From: an uncultured Carnobacterium sp.
Lineage (GTDB): Bacteria; Bacillota; Bacilli; Lactobacillales; Aerococcaceae
NCBI GenBank assembly: GCA_937976325.1
Contig: CALJSD010000037.1
Coordinates: forward strand, 1 to 26,157
DNA length: 26,157 nucleotides
Direction: 5' to 3'
Shown here in pieces: positions 1 through 7,457 of the stretch. Each line of letters starts with the position of its first letter. Position 1 is the first letter of the stretch. The notes below the pieces were generated by a model. The model had not been told where the DNA came from. It saw only the letters and a program-made list of their open reading frames with translations, and did not search any database. A program made the position numbers and the translations under genes.

Positions 1-1045
1 CGTAATGATCTTCGAACGACAAGTCACTCGTTAAGATGTACTTACTCCAAGTTGTCAGTGGAGCATACGTTTCACCCATTTGTTTATAGATGGCTTGAGC
101 TTGTTCTTCAGAAAGAAGACGGTCTCCGTATGGTGGGTTTGCCACGATAATTCCATTTTCTTTCTTAGTTCGGAAGTCCTTCAATTGCATTTGTTTGAAT
201 TCGATTTGGTCTGCGACACCTGCTTTAATCGCATTTTGTTTCGCAATTTCAATCATAGAGCCATCAATGTCGGCGCCAAGAATATCGAGTTGAAGGTCAG
301 TGCGGATTTCTTTTTTAGCTTCTTCTCTGACTTTATCGAAGACACCAGGAGTAAAGAATGTCCATTTTTCAGCGGCAAATGAACGATTCAAACCAGGAGC
401 AATATTCTTACCAATAAGAGCCGCTTCAATTGGAATCGTACCAGAACCGCAAGTAGGGTCGTAGAACGGTTTATCAGGATACCAGCTTGTAAGCATCACA
501 AGAGCCGCAGCCATGTTTTCTTTTAAAGGTGCGCCACCTTTTTCAGTACGGTAACCACGTTTGAAGAGACTTGTTCCGCTCGTGTCGATTGTAAGAGTCA
601 CAACATCTTTTAAAATTGCCACTTCGATAGGATAGAGGGCACCAGTCTCAGGTAAGTGAGTACGACGGTGGTAAGCCTCGCTTAAACGATTCACAATCGC
701 TTTTTTAACGATAGATTGGCAGTTAGGAACACTGTGAAGAGTAGATTTCACAGATTTACCAGATACTGGGAATTCCGCATCGACTGGAAGAATTTTCTCC
801 CAAGGAATCGCCTTTGTTTGTTCAAAGAGCGAGTCGAATGTTTTTGCAGAGAATTGTCCCATAATGATTTTGATACGGTCGGCTGTGCGAAGCCAAATAT
901 TTGTGCGGGCGATATCGTAATCGTCACCTTCAAAGAAGGCTTTTCCATTTTCTACTTGAACCGCATAACCCATGTTGCGTAATTCTTTACCAACAAGAGC
1001 TTCAATCCCTGCAGCAGCCGTCGCTACTAATTTATATTTTGTCAT
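1..1045 (-). CDS. ypsC: THUMP-domain class I RNA methyltransferase, 3' end cut by window edge
   Basis: The protein begins MTKYKLVATAAAGIEALVGK at an ATG (1043-1045) behind a good AAAGGAG site and stays open for 348 codons to the left edge. The N-terminal third has the ferredoxin-like/THUMP layout of the RlmL/YpsC family. Further on come the SAM-binding stretch FYDPTCGSGTIPIEAALIG and the catalytic NPPY motif (IIVANPPYGDRL). The family makes N2-methylguanosine in 23S rRNA in the cytoplasm; the exact target base in this organism is inferred. The order gpsB, rnpB, ypsC on one strand matches Bacillus. Family members are about 375-390 residues, so only a short C-terminal piece should be missing. 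Confidence 0.9.
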   Translation of the reverse strand, partial: MTKYKLVATAAAGIEALVGKELRNMGYAVQVENGKAFFEGDDYDIARTNIWLRTADRIKIIMGQFSAKTFDSLFEQTKAIPWEKILPVDAEFPVSGKSVKSTLHSVPNCQSIVKKAIVNRLSEAYHRRTHLPETGALYPIEVAILKDVVTLTIDTSGTSLFKRGYRTEKGGAPLKENMAAALVMLTSWYPDKPFYDPTCGSGTIPIEAALIGKNIAPGLNRSFAAEKWTFFTPGVFDKVREEAKKEIRTDLQLDILGADIDGSMIEIAKQNAIKAGVADQIEFKQMQLKDFRTKKENGIIVANPPYGDRLLSEEQAQAIYKQMGETYAPLTTWSKYILTSDLSFEDHY

Positions 1046-1063
1046 AGATTTCTCCTTTATTCG

Positions 1064-1097
1064 TAAAAAGAGGAGTGGACACAAGGCCACACTCCTT
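1064..1097 (-). terminator. Intrinsic terminator of rnpB
   Basis: On the minus strand AGGAGTG and CACTCCT (1071-1077 and 1090-1096) form a 7-bp stem with a 12-base loop, followed by CTTTTT. It lies between the 3' end of RNase P RNA and ypsC. The ypsC ribosome binding site is just downstream, so some read-through into ypsC is possible. Confidence 0.75.
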
Positions 1098-1107
1098 ACA
1101 ATTCGCT

Positions 1108-1490
1108 AAAATCCTGAAGTAAACTTCTGTAAGCCATGTTCTGTTCCATTTAATAGCAGGATCTATTAAATTTCAGTAATCATCTGTCTACACTTAATGT
1201 GTCTCTTTGTTCGTTCATTTCCTAGTAAGAGTGCCCCTACCATAAGTTTGGGTTGCTCGCTCGAGGGGTTTACCGCGTTCCACCAATTCCGTTTCCAAAA
1301 TTGCTTCGTCACTGTGGCACTTTCAAGAATACTAGAGCATAGCATTGCCGTAGCTCGTTTTTCTGCCGTCAACCTAAAGTTGCCTTAGCTTATTGTTTCG
1401 CTAAGCACGATCACTACAAGCATCTCAGCCTGTGCGAGCATGGACTTTCCTCAGCAAATTAATGCCGCGATTACTCAAAGTTTACTAAAT
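1108..1490 (-). ncRNA. rnpB: RNase P RNA, Bacillus type (type B)
   Basis: This is the catalytic RNA that removes tRNA 5' leaders together with RnpA. The minus strand carries the signature blocks: GAGGAAAGTCCATGCTCGCA near the 5' end (about 1438-1457), GAAAGTGCCACAGTGACGAA (1305-1324), GGAACGCGGTAAACCCCTCG, and ACAGAACATGGCTTACAGAA near the 3' end. The 5' stretch AGTAAACTT pairs with the 3' stretch AAGTTTACT to close helix P1, which sets the approximate ends. It lies between gpsB and ypsC, its usual Firmicutes location. Exact ends are estimated to within about 10 bases. Short open frames inside it are coincidental. Confidence 0.96.
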
Positions 1491-1492
1491 TT

Positions 1493-1522
1493 AAAAAAGT
1501 TCGTTATATCAAATATGATATA
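1493..1522 (-). terminator. AT-rich hairpin between gpsB and rnpB
   Basis: Directly after the gpsB stop codon, TATATCA and TGATATA (minus strand, 1505-1522) form a perfect 7-bp inverted repeat with a TATT loop. A run of six T follows a few bases later. It could be a weak terminator of gpsB. The same bases also contain TATAAC (1503-1508), a possible -10 box for rnpB. The stem has little GC, so the terminator reading is uncertain. Confidence 0.4.
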
Positions 1523-1936
1523 TTAATAGTTATTGTCGCGTACTGGTGTAATTACGCGTGTTTTGTAGAAATCATCATCGTCTTCTGCAACATCTTGAGA
1601 AGGAGCAGAGTAGCTGTCTTCTTCTAATTTAGAATCGAAAACGTGTTTTTCTAAGTTTGATAAACGTTTTAAGATATCGAAGTTTGTAACTCCTGATGAA
1701 GATACATTGCTTGAACGGTTAGCTTTTGAAACAGTTGCTTGACGAGATAATTCGTCTACTTTTGTTAATAAGCGTTCATTTTCAGCTTGTAGGAAGCTAA
1801 TTTCTTTTTGGAATGTATCGTAGTCACGAATAATTAAATCTAAAAATGCATCGACTTCTTCAATGTCGAATCCTCTGAATGAGCGTTTGAATTGTTTTTG
1901 TAAAATATCTTTTGTACTTAATGAAATACGTGCCAT
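1523..1936 (-). CDS. gpsB: Cell-cycle protein GpsB (DivIVA family)
   Basis: The 137-residue protein starts MARISLSTKDILQKQFKRSF, the conserved DivIVA/GpsB N-terminal membrane-binding lead. FDIEEVDAFLDLIIRDYD and a coiled coil follow (about residues 25-67). A variable linker leads to the short C-terminal helix NFDILKRLSNLEKHVF (about 84-99), which matches the GpsB trimerisation element. GpsB coordinates penicillin-binding proteins and septal growth at the division site. The chain is longer than the roughly 98 residues of Bacillus GpsB because of an acidic tail of nearly 40 residues (DVAEDDDDFYKTRVITPVRD). An AAAGGGGAAAG site precedes the ATG. The neighbour rnpB is the usual one. Confidence 0.93.
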   Translation of the reverse strand: MARISLSTKDILQKQFKRSFRGFDIEEVDAFLDLIIRDYDTFQKEISFLQAENERLLTKVDELSRQATVSKANRSSNVSSSGVTNFDILKRLSNLEKHVFDSKLEEDSYSAPSQDVAEDDDDFYKTRVITPVRDNNY

Positions 1937-1992
1937 AATTGCTTTCCCCTTTTTTAATCTGTCAAATAGTCATTAATTAATTTATCTTCTTA

Positions 1993-2021
1993 ATGATACT
2001 AAAATCCATGGGAAAATACAA
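1993..2021 (-). promoter_or_regulatory. gpsB promoter
   Basis: On the minus strand TTGTAT (2016-2021) and TATCAT (1993-1998) are separated by exactly 17 bases, about 57 bases upstream of the gpsB ATG. This is a reasonable sigma-A-type promoter. Confidence 0.6.
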
Positions 2022-2062
2022 ATAGGATAGGGTTATTTTTAGTTATTTTTAATGAAATTTGT

Positions 2063-2068
2063 TATAAT
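2063..2068 (+). promoter_or_regulatory. Probable -10 box for prmA-rsmE
   Basis: A perfect TATAAT stands 34 bases before the prmA ATG in an AT-rich gap. No clear -35 box is seen at the right distance; TTTAGT (2038-2043) is the nearest candidate, with a 19-base spacer. The gap is divergent with gpsB. Confidence 0.45.
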
Positions 2069-2101
2069 TTTTAAAAAATACAAGTAAAGAAGAGGGTTAA
2101 C

Positions 2102-3046
2102 ATGAACTGGTTAGAAGTCACAGTAAATACGCATTCTGAGAGTGTCGAAGTCGTAAGTTCGATTTTAATTGAATTAGGATCAAAAGGAGTCTCTATCGAT
2201 GACCCTCAAGACTATTACCAATTAACAGATGAGCAATTGGAATGGTTGAAAGTACAACAAAAAGACCTATACGAAACAGATACAGTGATTGTGAAGGGTT
2301 ATTTCCAACCAAGCCAATGGACTGAAGAAGCCAAAACGCAATTAGACAAACAATTGAAAGAGCTAGAAAGTTACGGTCTACAAACAGGACCATTAACCGT
2401 TCGTGTTAGTGAAGTTGGAGAAGAGGACTGGGCAACGGCATGGAAGCAATACTACTTCCCAGTACGTGTGACACGCTACTTAACAGTTGTTCCAAGCTGG
2501 GTAGACTACGAGAAAGAACAAGAGGATGAGCTCTTAATTGAACTCGATCCAGGTCTTGCGTTTGGAACAGGGACGCATCCAACCACACAGCTCTCACTCA
2601 CAGCCCTTGAACAAATGATTCGTGGCGGTGAAAGTGTCCTAGACGTTGGTACAGGTTCAGGTGTTTTAAGTATCGCTTCTAAACTCTTAGGAGCTGGACG
2701 CGTTACGGCCTTTGATATTGATGAAATGGCTACACGTGTCGCAAAAGAAAATATTGCATTGAACCCAACGATTGGGGCAATCGATGTCTATGAAAACAAC
2801 TTACTTGTTTGTGTGGACCAAAAGAGTGATTTAATTGTAGCGAATATTTTAGCGGAGATTTTAGTGCAGATGCCTGAAGATGCGTATCGCAACTTGAATG
2901 ATAATGGAACATTAATCTTATCAGGTATTATCGAATCAAAAGCAAAAGAAGTACAAGAAGCATATGAAAAAGCAGGCTTCACTCTAGTAGAACGCATGAC
3001 GATGAAAGAGTGGAATTGCTTTGTAATGAAAAAGGATGTTGAATAA
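2102..3046 (+). CDS. prmA: Ribosomal protein L11 methyltransferase PrmA
   Basis: The 314 residues match the family length. PrmA trimethylates lysine and N-terminal amino groups of ribosomal protein L11 using SAM. The N-terminal L11-recognition domain (about 1-100) is followed by the conserved LDPGLAFGTGTHPTT (148-162). Next come the SAM-binding motif SVLDVGTGSGVLSIASKLLG (178-197), the acidic strand FDID (204-207) and the NILAEIL motif (248-254). The ATG follows an AAGAAGAGGG site. The stop codon overlaps the rsmE start (TAATG), so the two genes are translationally coupled, as is common in Firmicutes. Confidence 0.96.
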   Translation: MNWLEVTVNTHSESVEVVSSILIELGSKGVSIDDPQDYYQLTDEQLEWLKVQQKDLYETDTVIVKGYFQPSQWTEEAKTQLDKQLKELESYGLQTGPLTVRVSEVGEEDWATAWKQYYFPVRVTRYLTVVPSWVDYEKEQEDELLIELDPGLAFGTGTHPTTQLSLTALEQMIRGGESVLDVGTGSGVLSIASKLLGAGRVTAFDIDEMATRVAKENIALNPTIGAIDVYENNLLVCVDQKSDLIVANILAEILVQMPEDAYRNLNDNGTLILSGIIESKAKEVQEAYEKAGFTLVERMTMKEWNCFVMKKDVE

Positions 3047-3792
3047 TGCAACGCTATTTTGTAAAAGGAAATGTAAGTGAAACAACGCATTCGCTACAGT
3101 TCTCCAAAGACCAAGTGCATCAGCTGAAAAAAGTGATGCGCGTTCGTGTGGGAGAACAATTTGAAGTCGTGGATGATGCAAGTCAATTAGCGATTGTCGA
3201 AGTGACGGAATTAGAGCCATTTGAAGTGAAAGTCGTAGAACTGTTGGAACAGAAAGTAGAATTACCCGTTTCTGTTACGATTGCAGTGGGACTCTCTAAA
3301 GGAGATAAACTCGACTGGATTGTACAAAAGGCGACAGAACTTGGTGTAAGTGAGATTATTCCGCTCTCATTGACACGAAACGTGGTTAAATGGACGGGAG
3401 ATAAGGCAGAAAAGAAGATTGAACGTCTTCAAAAGATTGCCGAAGAAGCGAGTGAACAATCGCATCGCCTCAAAGTCCCATGTGTAACAAGTGTAATGAC
3501 ACTAAAAGAGTTAGCAAATTACACAAGTGATTTCGAACAAAAATTGATTGCCTATGAAGAATCTGCAAAGGTTGGAGAAAGCCTTCAACTCGTTAAGAGT
3601 TTGCAGTCCTTACAGGGAAATGAGCGTGTTATTTTTGTGTTTGGTCCAGAAGGTGGCATCGAAGAACAAGAAGTGAAGTTATTAGAGCAAAGTGGGTATC
3701 TTCCTTGCTCACTAGGCCCACGTATTTTACGCGCTGAAACAGCACCTTTATATGCACTAGCAGCAGTTTCATATCAATGTGAGTTATTATAG
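3046..3792 (+). CDS. rsmE: 16S rRNA (uracil-1498-N3)-methyltransferase RsmE
   Basis: The 248 residues match the family. RsmE is a SPOUT-fold enzyme that methylates U1498 in the 30S decoding region. The N-terminal PUA-like part begins MQRYFVKGNV. The SPOUT knot carries VFGPEGGIEEQE (about 198-209) and SLGPRILRAETAPLYALAAV near the C-terminus, both diagnostic. It starts within the prmA stop codon and has no separate promoter. No terminator is seen after it; the rel promoter follows directly. Confidence 0.95.
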   Translation: MQRYFVKGNVSETTHSLQFSKDQVHQLKKVMRVRVGEQFEVVDDASQLAIVEVTELEPFEVKVVELLEQKVELPVSVTIAVGLSKGDKLDWIVQKATELGVSEIIPLSLTRNVVKWTGDKAEKKIERLQKIAEEASEQSHRLKVPCVTSVMTLKELANYTSDFEQKLIAYEESAKVGESLQLVKSLQSLQGNERVIFVFGPEGGIEEQEVKLLEQSGYLPCSLGPRILRAETAPLYALAAVSYQCELL

Positions 3793-3802
3793 GAACCAAT
3801 AG

Positions 3803-3831
3803 TTGACGATAGTCTATTGTCGCGGTACTAT
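3803..3831 (+). promoter_or_regulatory. rel promoter
   Basis: TTGACG (3803-3808) and TACTAT (3826-3831) are separated by exactly 17 bases and lie about 40 bases upstream of the rel ATG. They show that rel-dtd can be transcribed independently of prmA-rsmE. Confidence 0.75.
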
Positions 3832-3869
3832 TAGGAATACATTAGAGCGCATGCTTAAGGAGTTTACAA

Positions 3870-6086
3870 ATGTCTAAAAATAAGACTTATACCGCAGATG
3901 ATGTCCTTGCAATGTGTAAGGAGTACATGAACGAGACACATATTAAATTTATTGAAAAAGCGATCTATTTTGCAACGTTCGCACATAAAGAACAAATTCG
4001 TAAATCCGGGGAAGCCTATATTGTGCATCCAATCCAAGTGGCTGGAATCCTTGCTGAATTAAAGTTGGATCCAGACACGATTGCTACTGGGTTTCTTCAT
4101 GATGTCGTCGAAGATACTGGGTTTAGTATTGACGATATCGAGTATGAATTTGGAAAAGATGTGGCATTTCTCGTTGAAGGTGTAACAAAACTAGGGAAAA
4201 TTAAATATAAATCTCATGCGGAGCAGCAAGCGGAAAACCACCGTAAGATGCTTCTTGCGATGGCCAATGACCTTCGTGTAATTATGGTGAAATTAGCGGA
4301 CCGTTTGCATAATTTACGTACGTTAAAATTCCACAAGCCTGAAAAGCAACGAATGATTGCGGAAGAAACGCTTGAGATTTATGCACCTCTTGCACACCGC
4401 TTAGGGATGAATAAAATTAAGTGGGAGTTAGAAGATACGTCTCTACGTTATTTAAACCCACAGCAATATTATCGTATTGTGCATTTGATGAATTCAAAAC
4501 GTGATGAACGAGAAGAGTATATTAATACAACAATCGAAAATATTAAAGAAGCTACAAAAGACTTGGATATCGAAGCGGTCATTTATGGACGTCCAAAACA
4601 TATTTATTCCATCTACCGTAAGATGAAAGACCAAAAGAAACAGTTCAGCGAGATTTATGACTTACTTGCGATTCGTGTATTAGTCGATAGTATTAAAGAT
4701 TGCTACGCTGTTCTAGGGGCGATTCATACGAAATGGAAACCAATGCCAGGGCGTTTTAAAGACTATATCGCGATTCCAAAGGCGAATATGTATCAGTCCA
4801 TCCATACAACCGTTATCGGGCCAGGAGGACGACCAGTAGAGATTCAAATTCGTACATTTGAAATGCACCAAGTTGCTGAATACGGGGTTGCGGCTCACTG
4901 GGCTTATAAAGAAGGAAATAAAGAAAAAGTGACGAACGATCCGTTGCAAAAACAATTGGATTGGTTTAAAGACTTAATCGAGCTACAAAATGAAACAAAA
5001 GATGCCAAAGACTTCATGAATAGCGTGAAGGAAGATATCTTTGGGGATAAGGTTTATGTTTTCACACCAAAAGGGGACGTTTCGGAACTTCCTTTAGGGT
5101 CTGGACCGCTTGATTTTGCATACAACATCCATACGGAGGTCGGAAACAAAACAGTCGGAGCCAAAGTCAATAATAAAATTGTTCCATTGAACTATCAGTT
5201 GAAGACTGGGGATATCGTAGAAGTATTAACGTCTGCGAATTCATTTGGACCTTCTCGTGACTGGATTAATCTGGTTTATACGACTCGTGCAAAAAATAAA
5301 ATCAAACGTTTCTTCAAGTTACAAGACCGTGATGAAAATATTATCAAAGGTCGCGAGTTACTTGAAAAACAAATTACAGAGCTTGGATTTAACTTTAAAG
5401 ACTTTATGACGAAACAGGGCATGAAAGATATTGCAGCCCGTTTCAACTTTGGAACAGAAGAAGATTTATTAGCATCGATTGGTTTTGGAGAAATCTCTTA
5501 TCAAACAGTTGCTAATAAGATGACGGATAAAGCGCGTAAGGAAATCGAAGACCAAAAAGTGGTCGAAACTGCTTTTGAGAAAACGACGACTCAAGGACAG
5601 AAGAAGGAAAGCCAAAAGATGAAAATTCGTCACGAAGGTGGCGTCATCATCGAAGGGGTGGACAATCTTCTCATTCGCTTAAGCCGTTGTTGTAATCCAG
5701 TTCCTGGAGACGATATCGTTGGTTATATTACTAAAGGTCGTGGAATCTCTGTCCATAGAAAAGACTGTCCTAACGTTCAACTTCCTGAGAGTGAACAAAA
5801 CCGTCTAATCGAAGTGGATTGGGAAGATACAGCCAATACTGGTCAACAATACGATACAGAGTTAGTCGTTGAAGGATATAACCGTAATGGATTGTTGAAT
5901 GAAGTCTTGAATGTCATCAACAGTACGACTAAATCGTTAAATTCTGTCAACGGTAAAGTTGATGCGAATAAGATGGCGACGATTTCTGTCAACATCGGAA
6001 TTATGAATACACAGCAATTAGATTTTATTGTAGATAAAATCAAACAAATTCCAGATGTATATAGTGTACGTCGTGTGATTTCATAG
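3870..6086 (+). CDS. rel: Bifunctional (p)ppGpp synthetase/hydrolase Rel
   Basis: The long RSH enzyme (738 residues) makes and degrades the stringent-response alarmone. The hydrolase HD domain has H53, HDVVEDT (77-83) and KLADRLHNLRT (141-151), all intact. The synthetase domain has YDLLAIRV (263-270), GRFKDYIAIP (294-303), MYQSIHTTV (307-315) and EIQIRTFEMHQVAEYGVAAH (324-343). The RFKD motif is the type found in bifunctional Rel rather than synthetase-only RelA. A TGS domain (about 392-453), a zinc-finger-like segment with RCCNPVPGDD (about 610-619) and a C-terminal ACT domain follow. It has its own promoter and an AAGGAG site. dtd follows after nine bases, as in Bacillus. Confidence 0.97.
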   Translation: MSKNKTYTADDVLAMCKEYMNETHIKFIEKAIYFATFAHKEQIRKSGEAYIVHPIQVAGILAELKLDPDTIATGFLHDVVEDTGFSIDDIEYEFGKDVAFLVEGVTKLGKIKYKSHAEQQAENHRKMLLAMANDLRVIMVKLADRLHNLRTLKFHKPEKQRMIAEETLEIYAPLAHRLGMNKIKWELEDTSLRYLNPQQYYRIVHLMNSKRDEREEYINTTIENIKEATKDLDIEAVIYGRPKHIYSIYRKMKDQKKQFSEIYDLLAIRVLVDSIKDCYAVLGAIHTKWKPMPGRFKDYIAIPKANMYQSIHTTVIGPGGRPVEIQIRTFEMHQVAEYGVAAHWAYKEGNKEKVTNDPLQKQLDWFKDLIELQNETKDAKDFMNSVKEDIFGDKVYVFTPKGDVSELPLGSGPLDFAYNIHTEVGNKTVGAKVNNKIVPLNYQLKTGDIVEVLTSANSFGPSRDWINLVYTTRAKNKIKRFFKLQDRDENIIKGRELLEKQITELGFNFKDFMTKQGMKDIAARFNFGTEEDLLASIGFGEISYQTVANKMTDKARKEIEDQKVVETAFEKTTTQGQKKESQKMKIRHEGGVIIEGVDNLLIRLSRCCNPVPGDDIVGYITKGRGISVHRKDCPNVQLPESEQNRLIEVDWEDTANTGQQYDTELVVEGYNRNGLLNEVLNVINSTTKSLNSVNGKVDANKMATISVNIGIMNTQQLDFIVDKIKQIPDVYSVRRVIS

Positions 6087-6095
6087 GAGGAGTTC

Positions 6096-6545
6096 ATGAG
6101 AATTGTATTACAGCGAGTGAAGTCCGCTAGCGTATCGATTGAAGGGAATGTTGTTGGTGAAATCAACCAAGGATTCCTGTTATTAGTGGGAGTAGGACCT
6201 GATGATACTAGAGATGATGCGTCGTATTTAGCAAGAAAGATTGCCGGAATGCGTATTTTTAGTGATGAGAATGGAAAAATGAATCTGTCGATTGACCAAG
6301 TCGGCGGAAAGATTTTATCCGTTTCGCAGTTTACACTGTTTGCAGATACGAAAAAAGGAAACAGACCTTCTTTTACAGGAGCTGCTAGTCCTGAAGCTGC
6401 AAATAAGCTCTACGAAGAATTCAATGAAATCCTGCGCACGGAGTATGGGTTCATTGTTGAAACAGGAGAGTTTGGAGCGGATATGCAAGTCAGTCTTGTG
6501 AATGATGGGCCAGTAACCATTTTGCTCGACACCAAAAATCAATAA
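6096..6545 (+). CDS. dtd: D-aminoacyl-tRNA deacylase
   Basis: The 149-residue protein matches the DTD family. It hydrolyses D-amino acids from mischarged tRNA. It starts MRIVLQRVKSASVSIEG and contains both signature motifs: SQFTLFADTKKGNRPSF (77-93), and NDGPVT (136-141) in the NxGPVT position. An AGGAGG-type site follows the rel stop codon, so rel and dtd form an operon. A strong hairpin ends the unit. Confidence 0.96.
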   Translation: MRIVLQRVKSASVSIEGNVVGEINQGFLLLVGVGPDDTRDDASYLARKIAGMRIFSDENGKMNLSIDQVGGKILSVSQFTLFADTKKGNRPSFTGAASPEAANKLYEEFNEILRTEYGFIVETGEFGADMQVSLVNDGPVTILLDTKNQ

Positions 6546-6552
6546 AAAAAGA

Positions 6553-6583
6553 AAGCACAGGAGAAATCCTGTGCTTATTTATT
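6553..6583. terminator. Bidirectional terminator between dtd and uspA
   Basis: AAGCACAGGA (6553-6562) and TCCTGTGCTT (6567-6576) form a perfect 10-bp stem with a GAAA loop. T-rich ATTTATTT follows on the plus strand. On the minus strand TC and a run of seven T (from AAAAAAAGA at 6544-6552) follow, so it serves both convergent genes. Confidence 0.85.
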
Positions 6584-6595
6584 TGATTAAAAGGA

Positions 6596-7054
6596 TTAAG
6601 GACGTTTGTTTTCTAAGTCCGTTCTTACGACTAAAACATCGCAAGAAGCATTACGAATCACATATTCAGATACTGAACCGATGAAGAGACGTTCTACCGC
6701 ATTTAAACCAGTAGCGCCCATCATAATAAGGTCAATTCCGTAATCTTTTGTTAATTGTTTAGAGATAACTACTTTAGGAGAACCGTATTCAAGAACGGTT
6801 TCCACATCCGTGAAGTTATGAGCCTTAGCATCTTCTACGTATTCAGCAAATAAGTTTTCAGCTTGTTTACGAATCTCGTCTGAGAAATTGCCTTCAAATC
6901 CAGTAGGTGTTTGAAGAGAACGAGTATCGATGACGTGTGCTAACACAAGCTTTGCATGATTTCGTTTAGCAACTTCAATGGCTTTGTCAAAGGCTAGTTT
7001 GGCTTCCTTAGAACCATCGATTGGAACGAGAATTTTTTCATATTCATGAAACAT
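6596..7054 (-). CDS. Universal stress protein, UspA family
   Basis: The 152-residue single-domain cytoplasmic protein starts YEKILVPIDGSKEAKLAFDK (residues 4-23), the usual Usp lead with a conserved Asp. It ends with the ATP-binding signature GATGLNAVERLFIGSVSEYV followed by CDVLVVR. The pattern G-2x-G-9x-G-S places it among the nucleotide-binding Usp proteins. Such proteins help survival under stress; the specific role here is unknown. It is monocistronic, behind an AAGGATG site and a -10 box, and converges on dtd. Confidence 0.93.
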   Translation of the reverse strand: MFHEYEKILVPIDGSKEAKLAFDKAIEVAKRNHAKLVLAHVIDTRSLQTPTGFEGNFSDEIRKQAENLFAEYVEDAKAHNFTDVETVLEYGSPKVVISKQLTKDYGIDLIMMGATGLNAVERLFIGSVSEYVIRNASCDVLVVRTDLENKRP

Positions 7055-7083
7055 AAAATCACATCCTTATTCTTGATACTCTT

Positions 7084-7112
7084 ATTATACACCTAAATAA
7101 AGCGAATGAAAA
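7084..7112 (-). promoter_or_regulatory. uspA promoter
   Basis: On the minus strand a perfect TATAAT (7084-7089) lies 30 bases before the uspA ATG. TTTTCA (7107-7112) at 17 bases is a moderate -35 match. Confidence 0.55.
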
Positions 7113-7151
7113 GGGAACCAAAACAGATGGAAATAGGAATTAAGGCAAAAG

Positions 7152-7175
7152 AAAAACCACTCACGAAGAGTGGCC
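7152..7175 (-). terminator. Terminator of the 6S RNA unit
   Basis: On the minus strand CCACTC and GAGTGG (7157-7173) form a stem with a TTCGT loop, extended by GG/CC-flanking bases, and are followed by TTTTTC. Just upstream on the transcript lies a further inverted repeat, AAAGTTA/TAACTTT (7177-7191). Confidence 0.75.
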
Positions 7176-7194
7176 TAAAGTTAATAACTTTATA

Positions 7195-7383
7195 TAGATT
7201 TCCAATGATGCCGTTTGATGTATTTGTTAGTTTGAACCCGCATCTAAAGCAGGTGGGCTTCTATGTATTACTTCCTAACTACCAAGTGAAAGGGCTTGTT
7301 ATCTGTAATATCAATCTGAATCCCTAAAAAGTCGTAAATTGTTCGGTCAACACTTAGTAAATACCGCGCACATCTTAGATCTC
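7195..7383 (-). ncRNA. ssrS: 6S RNA (RNA polymerase regulator)
   Basis: This stretch of over 300 non-coding bases lies between uspA and rarA. In Bacillus bsrA (6S-1) lies in the same neighbourhood near rarA, in the order rel, dtd, 6S, rarA, iscS, mnmA, recD2. A minus-strand transcript can be read from a TATAAT promoter (7390-7395) to a terminator (7152-7175). The ends can pair: AGAT...GATG (7371-7382) with CATC...ATCT (7196-7210). That would close a long irregular rod. An inner hairpin contains GAAGCCCACC and GCGGGTTCAAA. 6S RNA binds sigma-A RNA polymerase as a mimic of an open promoter. I infer the identity from position, size and architecture; a covariance-model search would settle it. The ends are approximate. 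Confidence 0.7.
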
Positions 7384-7389
7384 TATGTC

Positions 7390-7421
7390 ATTATAGTAGC
7401 ACAAGAATAGGTCGATTGCAA
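7390..7421 (-). promoter_or_regulatory. 6S RNA promoter
   Basis: On the minus strand a perfect TATAAT (7390-7395) lies about seven bases before the predicted RNA start. A TTGCAA (7416-7421) lies upstream at a long 20-base distance, so the -35 box is uncertain. Confidence 0.5.
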
Positions 7422-7457
7422 TAAAAGTTTGGTACCGATTTCTTAAGAAATCACTAA

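Noticed and set aside
80..982. Open frames on the plus strand in the first kilobase
   Set aside because: They are antisense to the well-supported ypsC methyltransferase.
1166..1388. Open frames on both strands of about 65 codons
   Set aside because: They lie inside RNase P RNA, whose conserved blocks fully explain the sequence.
2788..3220. Minus-strand frames opposite the prmA-rsmE junction
   Set aside because: They are antisense to two clear family matches and have no start signals.
7106..7327. A 73-codon plus-strand open frame between uspA and rarA
   Set aside because: It lies opposite the 6S RNA and overlaps the uspA promoter region. No ribosome binding site precedes it, and part of it is the complement of a terminator hairpin.
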